Source: Pseudomonas sp. 7SR1 (GTDB taxonomy: Bacteria > Pseudomonadota > Gammaproteobacteria > Pseudomonadales > Pseudomonadaceae). Taken from it: a DNA stretch of 64,000 nucleotides. The DNA lies in NCBI RefSeq assembly GCF_900156465.1, contig NZ_LT707064.1:1276001-1340000 (forward strand), read 5' to 3'. The notes beneath the pieces are model-generated. The model was not told the origin of the DNA. It did not search any database and saw nothing but the letters and a program-made list of their open reading frames with translations. Numbering within the stretch: position 1 is the stretch's first letter; each line of letters begins with the position of its first letter. The translations under genes were made by a program, and so were the position numbers. Positions 44,958 to 52,843 of the stretch are shown here, in pieces.

Positions 44958-47051
44958 GAATCCACTTTCCCTGACCCCCAGCGCCGCCAACCGACGCCAG
45001 GCCGCACCCAGCACCGACTCGCCTTGCCCCTGCAACACCGCCACTCCGCGCAGGGGTTGTACCGGTGCGCTCGTATCCTCGATGGCACTCATGCGTACGC
45101 CGTATTGCGCCTGCACCGGCTCGGCCCGCTGTTGCGAGTCCCGCCGCACGGCGATCGGTCCGTGATGGTCGGACGTCAAAGCCTGTTGTTCGACCCAGGC
45201 CGCACCGTTGGTGTCGATTTCATCCAGGCGCACGGCAATCGACCCATGCATTGGATCGTCGGCGATGAACCGCCCCGTGGCGCCACTCTCGACCCGCCAG
45301 AGCTCGGCTTCGGTCAGGTATCCGCGCAATCGAGAATCGGTCTGCACCACTCGCGCCAGCGCCTGGGTGGGCGCCAGCCAGCGGCCCACCGTCAATTGCG
45401 GCAGTAGATCGCGGACCTGGCCGGCATGGGGCGCCCGCAACGACAGGCGCTCACGCTGAGCGACCAGGCCCCGGTATTCGGCCACCGCCTCGGCCAGTTG
45501 CTGCTCGACGATGCCGGCATCGGCGGCGGTTTCGCTGCGCCCGGCCTGGCGGCGCATCTGCAGTTGCTGGATTTCGATTTCCCGACGCACGATGGTCAGG
45601 CGCGAGGCCATGTCGGGCGACTCCAGCTCAATCAGGACATCGCCTTGGGCAACCGTCTGGCCATCGCGTACATTCACTTGCCTGACCCGCGCCGCAACCG
45701 GGGCATGCAACGCACTGGTGCGACCGGCCTCCAGCACGGCCGGCACTTCCACGGCGCTGCGCCATGGCAACAGCAGCAGCAGGACCACCCCCGCCAACAC
45801 CAGGCCGGTCAGCAGCACCCGTGGACCATGGGCCTGTTCGCGACGGCTCCACCATTGTCGCCATTCATTCACGATGGGCATAAAAATGAACCACACCAAT
45901 TCCACCATCATCAGGAAAATGCCCAGCACCTTGAAGAACAGGTGATAGACCGCCAGGGCGATACCCAGGAACAACGCCGCCCGCCACAACCAGGCGCCGT
46001 ACCCCCACACCAGCAAGCGACGACGCATCTTCGGCGACCAGGGTTCCGGCGCCGACGCTCCGTAACCGAACAAGGCTTCGCGCAGACGCCAGCGGCACAG
46101 GGCGAACGCACGGCCCTGGAGGTTATCCACAGCCCAGAAATCACTGAGCAGGAAATAACCGTCGAAACGCATGAACGGGTTCAGGTTGATGAGAAGCGTG
46201 GTGATCCAGGTGGCACTGGCCAGCATGAACGCCGCCGTACGCGCCGGCCCGTCGGGCAACAGCGACCAGGCCAGCAATGCGATGCACGCCAGTAACAACT
46301 CCGCCAGGACCCCGCCGGCACCGATCAGCAAGCGGGCCCGGCGGTCATTGATCCGCCAGGCATCGCTGACGTCGGTATAGAACATCGGCAGCAGCACCAT
46401 GAATGCCACCCCCATGCTTTGCACACGACACCCGGCTCGCTTGGCCATGAAGGCATGGCCGAACTCATGGCACAGCTTGGCGAACAACAACGCTACGCCG
46501 AATGCCAGCGCACCACCGAGGCTGAACAGATGCGGGAAGGTCGCCACGAACCGCTGCCAGTCCCGCGAGACCAGGAAAATGCCCAGCCCCAGGGTCAGGG
46601 GCAGGCCATAACGCAGCAAGCCAGGACCGAATCGCGCGAGCCACGGCCAGGCCCGATTGAGAAAGGCATCCGGGCGCCACAGTGGGATGCGGAAAAACAG
46701 GTACTGATGCAGCAGGATCTGCCAGAGGCTCTGGCGCTGGGCGACCTGCTTGAACAGGTAGCTGTCGCGCTGTTGCGGATCCATCGCACTGATCAGGTCG
46801 TGCCCGCGCAGAAAACCCAGCAGTTGCTCCAGCGACTCCTGGGTAAGCGGCAGGCCCGGCTCCCGATTCGCCGCGTGCAGCACCTGCTCCGGATCGCCCA
46901 GGGACCAATGCCGCAACATGCGCATCGCTGCCGCGCCGAGCTTGAAATAACGACCGCGCACCGGATCGGCCAAGGTCCATTGAGGGGACCCGTCCGGGTC
47001 CGGAGCCGCCGGGGACAGCTGCAGGTCCGGCCGCAGGCTCGGCAGGCTCAT
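44955..47051 (-). CDS. Membrane M50 (site-2) metalloprotease fused to HlyD-like adaptor
   Basis: A 698-residue polytopic protein. Residues ~20-90 look like a PqqD-type winged helix (WTLADPVRGRYFKLGAAAMRMLRHW). The M50 core has the zinc motif HEFGH (195-199) in a membrane helix and NPFMRFDGY (291-299), which supplies the third ligand; about eight helices are visible up to LLTGLVLAGVVLLLLLPW. After that comes an HlyD/lipoyl adaptor (about 440-690; SALHAPVAARVRQVNVRDGQTVAQGDVLIELESPD is split across lipoyl halves, then a coiled coil and barrel). It is last of three adaptor genes in a row. It probably replaces the ABC transporter in exporting the giant protein. Confidence 0.88.
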   Translation of the reverse strand: MSLPSLRPDLQLSPAAPDPDGSPQWTLADPVRGRYFKLGAAAMRMLRHWSLGDPEQVLHAANREPGLPLTQESLEQLLGFLRGHDLISAMDPQQRDSYLFKQVAQRQSLWQILLHQYLFFRIPLWRPDAFLNRAWPWLARFGPGLLRYGLPLTLGLGIFLVSRDWQRFVATFPHLFSLGGALAFGVALLFAKLCHEFGHAFMAKRAGCRVQSMGVAFMVLLPMFYTDVSDAWRINDRRARLLIGAGGVLAELLLACIALLAWSLLPDGPARTAAFMLASATWITTLLINLNPFMRFDGYFLLSDFWAVDNLQGRAFALCRWRLREALFGYGASAPEPWSPKMRRRLLVWGYGAWLWRAALFLGIALAVYHLFFKVLGIFLMMVELVWFIFMPIVNEWRQWWSRREQAHGPRVLLTGLVLAGVVLLLLLPWRSAVEVPAVLEAGRTSALHAPVAARVRQVNVRDGQTVAQGDVLIELESPDMASRLTIVRREIEIQQLQMRRQAGRSETAADAGIVEQQLAEAVAEYRGLVAQRERLSLRAPHAGQVRDLLPQLTVGRWLAPTQALARVVQTDSRLRGYLTEAELWRVESGATGRFIADDPMHGSIAVRLDEIDTNGAAWVEQQALTSDHHGPIAVRRDSQQRAEPVQAQYGVRMSAIEDTSAPVQPLRGVAVLQGQGESVLGAAWRRLAALGVRESGF

Positions 47052-47052
47052 G

Positions 47053-48372
47053 CTACAGGCCTACGCTCTGGCGCAGGCCGGCCAGGGGCCGCCGCAACAG
47101 GTACAGCGCCAGGGGCGCGCGGTCACCGAAGATCTTCGCCGTGCCCCGCAGGCCGATACGCGGCGCCGTCGCATCGAAACGCGCATCCAGGCGATACGCC
47201 AGTTGCCCGGCGGCGGTGGGTTGCGCTTCGTACGCCGAGCGTTCCAGCCAGGCCAGGTGCCGCTGCAACGGATCGCTGTCGAGAAACAGCGCCACCTGCG
47301 CACCGGGGGTCAATTCAATCGCATCGCCCACCGCCAGTTCGATACGCAACTCGGCCTGGTTCGGGTCGGCAATCTCCATCAACCGCTCACCGGTCTGCAC
47401 GGGCTTGCCAAGCCAGCGCTCGGCATCGGGAAAGACCGCAATGCCGTCACGTCCGGCACGCACTTCGCTGCGCTTGAGCAACTCGACCGCATAGTTGCGC
47501 TCGGCGCGTTTCTGTTCGACGCGGGCGGCCAGCAGATCGATCTTGGAGCTCGATTCGGCATCGGCGAATGAGCGTTGGGAATTGGCCTTGAGCTCTGCCT
47601 CGGCCACGCCCAGGGCACGCTCGGCCACATCGGCCTGGGCCTTGAGGCTGGTGCTTTCAAAGCGCAGCAGCAACTCGCCGTTCTTGACGGTCTGGTTGGG
47701 CTTGACCAGGAACTCGGCGATCACGCCATCCAGCGGCGCCGCCACCACCTGTCCACCCAGAGGCACCACCTCGGCCGGCGCCAATACCGACTGGCGCACC
47801 GGAATCAGCAACCCCAGCAACAGCACCGCCGCCAATGCGACCTGGCGCTTGCGCGTCCAACGCAGGCGCCAGGGTTTGCGCGGTTGCAACGCGAGCCAGG
47901 CATGGCTGTAGGTATCGCCCAGCTGGGACAGCAATACCTGTTCGGGGGGAGTCCATGGCAGGTCACGGGCCAGCCACAATCCGCCGAAGACCTGGCCCTG
48001 ATGATCGATCAATGGCAACCAGAACACCTGTCCGGCCGACAGGCTTGCCCAGTCCGCCCGGACGGCTTCGCTCACCCCATCGGCGGCGATCACCCGGGAC
48101 TGGTCCAGCAGGCCCTGCTTGAACAACTGCGCCACCGCCTGCTCGACAAACGCCACGAACGGCGCGTTGGGCTCCACGGCGCTGACACCCGTCACCGCCT
48201 GCACCTTGCCCGCGATCAATAGCGCGGCATGACGAAACCCGAACAGCGCCTGGCCATCGTTGACCAGGCTGTAGCTCAATTGCGCCGCAGTACGCGCGGC
48301 TCGCGTCTGGCGCTCCAGGTCGAGAAAGCGGGCGAACACCTGCTCGGCGCTGCCCATCATCGGCGCGTTCAC
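47053..48372 (-). CDS. HlyD-like adaptor with cytosolic GAF-like N-terminal domain
   Basis: A 439-residue protein. The first ~165 residues are soluble and GAF-like (QLSYSLVNDGQALFGFRHAALLI, WASLSAGQVFWLPLIDHQGQVFGGLWLAR). A single transmembrane helix follows (RQVALAAVLLLGLLIPV, about 178-195), then the adaptor: lipoyl halves (VVAAPLDGVIAEFLVKPNQTVKNGELLLRFES), a coiled coil (AERALGVAEAELKANSQRSF) and a barrel ending in GTAKIFGDRAPLALYLLRRP. A cytosolic GAF domain on an adaptor is unusual and may sense or select cargo. It overlaps the upstream adaptor by 4 bp and is 1 bp from the M50 gene. Confidence 0.85.
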   Translation of the reverse strand: MNAPMMGSAEQVFARFLDLERQTRAARTAAQLSYSLVNDGQALFGFRHAALLIAGKVQAVTGVSAVEPNAPFVAFVEQAVAQLFKQGLLDQSRVIAADGVSEAVRADWASLSAGQVFWLPLIDHQGQVFGGLWLARDLPWTPPEQVLLSQLGDTYSHAWLALQPRKPWRLRWTRKRQVALAAVLLLGLLIPVRQSVLAPAEVVPLGGQVVAAPLDGVIAEFLVKPNQTVKNGELLLRFESTSLKAQADVAERALGVAEAELKANSQRSFADAESSSKIDLLAARVEQKRAERNYAVELLKRSEVRAGRDGIAVFPDAERWLGKPVQTGERLMEIADPNQAELRIELAVGDAIELTPGAQVALFLDSDPLQRHLAWLERSAYEAQPTAAGQLAYRLDARFDATAPRIGLRGTAKIFGDRAPLALYLLRRPLAGLRQSVGL

Positions 48373-49148
48373 TTGAGCTCCGCGAAACGCGCCGTGCCGC
48401 TCATGCCGGACAACAGCCCGCTGGCATCGGGCAGGCTGGCCACCAGCAGCAAGGTCTGGCTGCCCTCGTCGATGCGCGCCCCCAGGCGCTTGACCGTCGC
48501 TTGCAGCGGCTGGCCGGTTTCATCGGGAACGAAGGTGAACGACTGGCCAGGCTTGAGCCTGCCCATCCAGCGCGACGGAATCAGCAGATGGATTTCCAGG
48601 GTGCGGTTGTCGACCACATCCAGCAACGGCGCACCGGCCGCCACGCTTTCGTAACGCTGCACCTTGCGCGACACCACCTGGCCATCGAACGGCGCGATCA
48701 CGCTGCAGCGCTTGACCTGGACCTGATACACCTGGGACTGCGCCTGAGCCTCGCTGACCCGGGCTTCAGCCCGCGACACTTCGAAACGCCCCACCGATTT
48801 CAGCGCCGCCAGTTGCCGGTTATGCGCCAGTTCCTCACTGGCTCCCCGGCTCGCCGCCTGGGCCGCATTGAGCTGGGCCTGATAGGCCGAACAATCGAAA
48901 CGCGCCAGGGTATCGCCCTTCTTGAACGACTCACCCTCACTGAACGGCAGTTCGACAATACGCCCGGCCAGTTCGCTGGCCAGTACCGCCTGGTCCCGCG
49001 CCCGAAGCACCCCCCGCGCCTCGCTGCCACCCGGTGCACTCGCGGTGACGTTGTTCTCCAGCAGCGGATCGTCCGCTGCAGGCGTCTGCGCCTGGACGCC
49101 ACACGCTACGAAGGCCAATCCCATTACCCAACTACCCAAACGCAACAT
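48369..49148 (-). CDS. Small HlyD-like periplasmic adaptor
   Basis: A 259-residue adaptor with a Sec signal (MLRLGSWVMGLAFVACGVQAQ). It has the lipoyl halves (AVLASELAGRIVELPFSEGESFKKGDTLARFD ... CSVIAPFDGQVVSRKV), a short coiled coil (YQAQLNAAQAASRGASEELAHNRQL) and a barrel (HLLIPSRWMGRLKPGQSF). It is soluble or peripheral in the periplasm. It is the first gene of the adaptor-M50 operon, overlapping the next by 4 bp. Three adaptors with one protease-type inner-membrane protein and no ATPase is an odd set. Confidence 0.87.
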   Translation of the reverse strand: MLRLGSWVMGLAFVACGVQAQTPAADDPLLENNVTASAPGGSEARGVLRARDQAVLASELAGRIVELPFSEGESFKKGDTLARFDCSAYQAQLNAAQAASRGASEELAHNRQLAALKSVGRFEVSRAEARVSEAQAQSQVYQVQVKRCSVIAPFDGQVVSRKVQRYESVAAGAPLLDVVDNRTLEIHLLIPSRWMGRLKPGQSFTFVPDETGQPLQATVKRLGARIDEGSQTLLLVASLPDASGLLSGMSGTARFAELK

Positions 49149-49627
49149 AACCGCTACTCCCTGACGGATGGGCGGAGTCTACGACAGCAGTGGGAAGCGT
49201 CAAGGGAATCGCGGCAGGAGGTTTGAAATCTCTCGTATCAAAAAGGCCACGACTAGAGACAGAAGATTCCCAATTTGTATCTGATATTGGCCGGTAATAA
49301 ATCCTACGAAAACAAAGGGAGATCCGTTCATTCAAATCGGCAATAGACGATGGCTTGTCCAAGTTTCTACGCAGAGACACCTCCGAAGGACAGCAACCGC
49401 AATACGTCCTGACAAATTGGTTCAAGAAAATATTGACCCTTCGCCGTAACACCACACAAAACTCAGTCAGCCGGTCAATGGGCCTTTCCATTCGGGGTTG
49501 ACGCTAGGTCTTGCTCAGGACTAGGATTTGCCCACTGCTCAACCTCGTACGCAGAGATTAAGTTCTCTGGCCGTTGGGGTGAAAACACCGGCTTCGGCCG
49601 GTTTTTTCGTTTCTGGGGGTTGAGTTT
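49149..49627. other. Lower-GC intergenic region with a forward terminator
   Basis: These 479 bp between the export operon (minus) and the NYN gene (plus) have clearly lower GC, especially 49230-49450. A 119-codon minus-strand frame (49132-49491) and a short plus-strand frame (ending at 49503) show no family signature and no good ribosome site, so I do not call them. The minus-strand part must hold the promoter of the adaptor-M50 operon. An intrinsic terminator at 49588 faces the NYN gene. Confidence 0.5.
49588..49608 (+). terminator. Intrinsic terminator 20 bp before the NYN gene
   Basis: A stem accggc-ttcg-gccggt with a stable UUCG-type tetraloop is followed by TTTTTT (49603-49608). It points along the plus strand and lies only 20 bp upstream of the NYN start codon, with no annotated plus-strand gene before it. 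It may end a small RNA or attenuate a leader. Confidence 0.82.
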
Positions 49628-50317
49628 GTGCGTACCGCTTTTTTCGTTGATGGCTATAACGTCTTTTATGGATTGCTCGCCGGCACAGCCTACAAATGGC
49701 TGAACCTGGCGCAGCTACTGGCTCACATAGCCCGGATCGAGAACCCTCGAAGCTCACTTGCCTCCGTCGATTACTTCACTTCCTCTGTCAAGCCGGAACT
49801 GGCGACGCGTGGAATCGCCTCCAAGGAGGCGCAAGATGCCTATATTCGTGCTTTAAGGGCAAACAGGGTCAACGTTCATTACGGACGCCATCAACTCGAA
49901 CGCGCTAATGCCCCCCGTTTTATCAGTAGAAAGGTCAGTGCCTCACGCCAGGATACGGTCGCTATCTGGAAGCTTGAAGAGAAGGAAACGGACGTCCATA
50001 TAGCAATCAGCATGTATCGAACCGCTTCAAGGCAAGAAACGTTGCCGTGGGAAAAACGAATCGAGCAACTGGTGCTGGTTTCCGGCGATACCGATATGGC
50101 TCCGGCGCTTAGCGCCATCCGAGACGATTTTCCGCATTTGCGAATCGGCGTGATACTTCCCTACCGGACCGGCTCCAAACGGCTCGCGCCAGGCTCCCTG
50201 AAACAATACGCCCACTGGATGCGCCGGGTCGTCACCTGCGACGAGCTCCAATCCCATCAATTTCCCAATCGGGTTCCCACCCACAAGGCCCCCGCCGTCA
50301 AGCCGGATTATTGGTAG
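49628..50317 (+). CDS. NYN-domain (LabA/DUF88-type, PIN-like) protein
   Basis: A 229-residue protein from a GTG at 49628 preceded by TGGGGG. The acidic residues expected of a NYN ribonuclease are visible: D8 in AFFVDGYNVFYG, E120/D122 in EEKETDVHIAISM and D154/D156 in VSGDTDMAPAL. A short basic C-terminal tail follows the domain. NYN proteins are metal-dependent RNases in RNA processing or defence; the target is unknown. GC is lower than the flanking genes. Its last 20 bp overlap the convergent outer-membrane factor gene. Confidence 0.85.
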   Translation: MRTAFFVDGYNVFYGLLAGTAYKWLNLAQLLAHIARIENPRSSLASVDYFTSSVKPELATRGIASKEAQDAYIRALRANRVNVHYGRHQLERANAPRFISRKVSASRQDTVAIWKLEEKETDVHIAISMYRTASRQETLPWEKRIEQLVLVSGDTDMAPALSAIRDDFPHLRIGVILPYRTGSKRLAPGSLKQYAHWMRRVVTCDELQSHQFPNRVPTHKAPAVKPDYW

Positions 50318-51773
50318 CGACACTCGCCGCCGGATACACCGATTCCCAACCACCGCCCAGCGCCTTGTACAACCCCACCATGGCCAGGGAAACGCCAGTT
50401 GAGCTTTCCACCAGTTGTTCCTGGGTGGCCAGCAACGCGCCTTGCACCGTGAGGACGGTGACAAAGTCCACCACGCCTTCCACGTATTGTTGTTGTGCGG
50501 TACGCAGGGCGATCCGGTTCTGGCGCACGGCTTCGGCCAGGCTGTCGCGGCGCAGTTGACTGGCGTTGTAGGCGCTCAGTTGATCGTCGATTTCATGCCA
50601 GGCCTTGAGCACGGTCTGCTGATAGGCGATCGCCGCTTCCTGTTGCTGGGCCTCACGCAGTTCAAGCATGCCCCGCAGGCGACCACCATCGAACAGCGGC
50701 AGGCTGAACTGCGGGCCGATGCCGAATGCTCGCGAACCCCACGAGCCGAAATCGCCGAGTTGCAAAGCCTGGGAGCCCACGTTGCCCGATAAGGTAATAC
50801 GCGGATAGAAGTCGCCCTTGGCCACGCCGATGCTGGCCGTGGCCGCGTGCAGCCGGGCTTCGGCCTGGCGGATGTCCGGGCGACGCTCGGCGAGTTGGGA
50901 CGGCAGGCCAATGGCGACCTGCCGAGGCGCCTGGGGCATGGGGGCGTCGGCTGACAGTTCGGCCTGCAATGCCTGCGGTGGCTGCCCCAGCAACAGGCTC
51001 AACGCATTGACCAGCTGTGACTGACGCTGCTGCAGGGCAGGCAAGCGCGCCTCGATGGTCGCGACCTGGGCCGCCGCTTCAGCCACATCCAGGTCCGTGG
51101 CAACGCCATCGGCCAGGCGCAGCTGCGTAAGTTCCAGGCTGTGGCGCGCCACCCCGAGGTTCTGCTCGGTGACGGCACGGGTGCTTTGCACGCCGCGCAA
51201 CTGCAGATAGTCCTGGGCGGTCTCGGCGAGCACCGCCAGCAAGACTGCGCGACGGTCATTCTCCGCGACTTCCAGGTTCGCCTGCGCCGCTTCGGCTTCA
51301 CGGCGCACCCGGCCCCACAGGTCCAGCTCCCATGACGCGGAAAACCCTGCTTCCCACAAGTTATACGCCGAATCACCGTCATTGCCCGACGGGTCATTCA
51401 GCCCCTGCCCGCTGTTGCGCTTGCGGCCATAACCTGCGGTGGCGGCACTGTTCGGGTATTGCGCCGAGGTGATCACCTGACGGGCGGCGCGGCTCTGTTG
51501 CAAGCGACTGCCAGCCAGCTTGAGATCGAGGTTTTCGGCCACGGCGCGACGGGTCAGCGCGGACAGGGTCGGGTCGTTGAAGACCTCCCACCAGCGTTCG
51601 TTCATCTGCGCGGGCACCGCCTGGCTGGCGGCCGCGTTGACGGGTTTCGACCATTGGGCCATTTGCAGCGCCTCGGGGCGCTGGAAATCCGGACCGACGC
51701 TGCAGGCAGACAGCGCAGCCGCCAGCACGACCAGCATGCACCGATGACACGGCGTGGGGGTGCTCGCCTTCAT
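50298..51773 (-). CDS. NodT-family outer-membrane factor lipoprotein
   Basis: A 491-residue outer-membrane channel of the NodT/OprM type. The signal peptide ends in a lipobox (LAAALSACSVGPDFQRP). It contains the RND/MFS OMF signature WWEVFNDPTLSALTRRAVAENLDL, the FSASWELDLWGRVRR strand, RRPDIRQAEARLHAATASIGVAKGDFYP and the second-repeat coiled coils. It overlaps the EmrA-like gene by 4 bp, so the three efflux genes (OMF, adaptor, permease) form one operon. Confidence 0.92.
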   Translation of the reverse strand: MKASTPTPCHRCMLVVLAAALSACSVGPDFQRPEALQMAQWSKPVNAAASQAVPAQMNERWWEVFNDPTLSALTRRAVAENLDLKLAGSRLQQSRAARQVITSAQYPNSAATAGYGRKRNSGQGLNDPSGNDGDSAYNLWEAGFSASWELDLWGRVRREAEAAQANLEVAENDRRAVLLAVLAETAQDYLQLRGVQSTRAVTEQNLGVARHSLELTQLRLADGVATDLDVAEAAAQVATIEARLPALQQRQSQLVNALSLLLGQPPQALQAELSADAPMPQAPRQVAIGLPSQLAERRPDIRQAEARLHAATASIGVAKGDFYPRITLSGNVGSQALQLGDFGSWGSRAFGIGPQFSLPLFDGGRLRGMLELREAQQQEAAIAYQQTVLKAWHEIDDQLSAYNASQLRRDSLAEAVRQNRIALRTAQQQYVEGVVDFVTVLTVQGALLATQEQLVESSTGVSLAMVGLYKALGGGWESVYPAASVATNNPA

Positions 51774-52831
51774 CGCTGCGTCACCTCACGCCCTTCGTTC
51801 GTCGTACTGGCCGTATCGATATTCGCCTCGACCGACATCCCCACCCGCAACCGCTCGGCCAAGGGCTGGCCCGGGTCCAGGACAATCTTCACGGGTATGC
51901 GCTGCACGACCTTGGTGAAATTACCGGTGGCATTGTCCGGCTTGACCGAAGCGAAGGTCACACCGGTCGCCGGGGCGATGCTCTGCACGCGTCCCTGCAG
52001 CGTTTCACCGCCGAAGCTGTCGACCCGCACGTCCACACGCTGGCCCGGCCGGACATTGGCGAGTTGGGTTTCCTGGAAATTGCCCACCACATAGGCCTGG
52101 GCCAGCGGCACCACCGCCAGCAGCTTGCTGCCTGGGGTCACATACGCACCGACCCGAACCGCCCGCTCACCCACCATGCCATCCTGGGGCGCGACGATGC
52201 GGGTATAGGACAGCTCGAAACTGGCGATTTCCAGGGCGGCCAGCGCCCGCTTCAACCCACCTTCGGCAGCGTCACGCCGGGCGGTGAGAACTTCCACCTG
52301 CTTACGCTCGGCCGCCAGCACCGCCGTGGCATTGGCCAGCCGAGCCGTGGCCTGGTCGATCCGGGTCTGGGCCTGCTGGGCGTTCTGCACAGTACCGGCA
52401 CCCACGCCCGCCAGATGCTGGTAACGGTTGCGTTCATGCTCGGCAAAGGCCATTTGCGCCTTGGCAGCGACCACCGAGGCCTGGGCCTGGGCGATCACCG
52501 AGGCCTGGCGCTCCAGGGTCGCCCGGGCATTGTCCAACTCGGCGCGGGCAACCTGGGTCTGGGCGTCGGCGGCCTGGGCCGCGGCACGCAGGTCACGGTC
52601 GTCGATCAGCGCAAGCAATTGCCCGGCCTTGACCTGCTCGTTGTCTTCCACCAGCACTTGCTTGATGAATCCCGCCACGCGCGGCACCACCAGGGTGTAG
52701 TCCGCCGAAACGAACGCGTCGTTGGTGCTCTGCTGCGCGGGCTTGCCAGGCGTCAGCAGGTAGATCAGCGCACCGAGCGCCACAGTCGCCGCAACGGCGA
52801 GCGCAACCGGTTTCTTGCCTTGAATTGTCAT
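51770..52831 (-). CDS. EmrA-like membrane-fusion protein
   Basis: A 353-residue inner-membrane-anchored adaptor. One N-terminal helix (ALAVAATVALGALIYLLTPG) is followed by the lipoyl region (TNDAFVSADYTLVVPRVAGFIKQVLVEDNEQVKAGQLLALIDDRD), a long coiled coil rich in A, Q and E, and a barrel ending in VNLRVDSFGGETLQGRVQSI-like sequence and LRVGMSVEANIDT. It links the MFS permease to the NodT-type channel. It is 12 bp from the permease gene. Confidence 0.92.
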   Translation of the reverse strand: MTIQGKKPVALAVAATVALGALIYLLTPGKPAQQSTNDAFVSADYTLVVPRVAGFIKQVLVEDNEQVKAGQLLALIDDRDLRAAAQAADAQTQVARAELDNARATLERQASVIAQAQASVVAAKAQMAFAEHERNRYQHLAGVGAGTVQNAQQAQTRIDQATARLANATAVLAAERKQVEVLTARRDAAEGGLKRALAALEIASFELSYTRIVAPQDGMVGERAVRVGAYVTPGSKLLAVVPLAQAYVVGNFQETQLANVRPGQRVDVRVDSFGGETLQGRVQSIAPATGVTFASVKPDNATGNFTKVVQRIPVKIVLDPGQPLAERLRVGMSVEANIDTASTTNEGREVTQR

Positions 52832-52843
52832 GAGGTCCTCGGT

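Noticed and set aside
49132..49491. A 119-codon minus-strand frame upstream of the adaptor operon
   Set aside because: Cys/Arg-rich, no family pattern, no good ribosome site, and it overlaps the start of the adaptor gene. I treat the region as intergenic.
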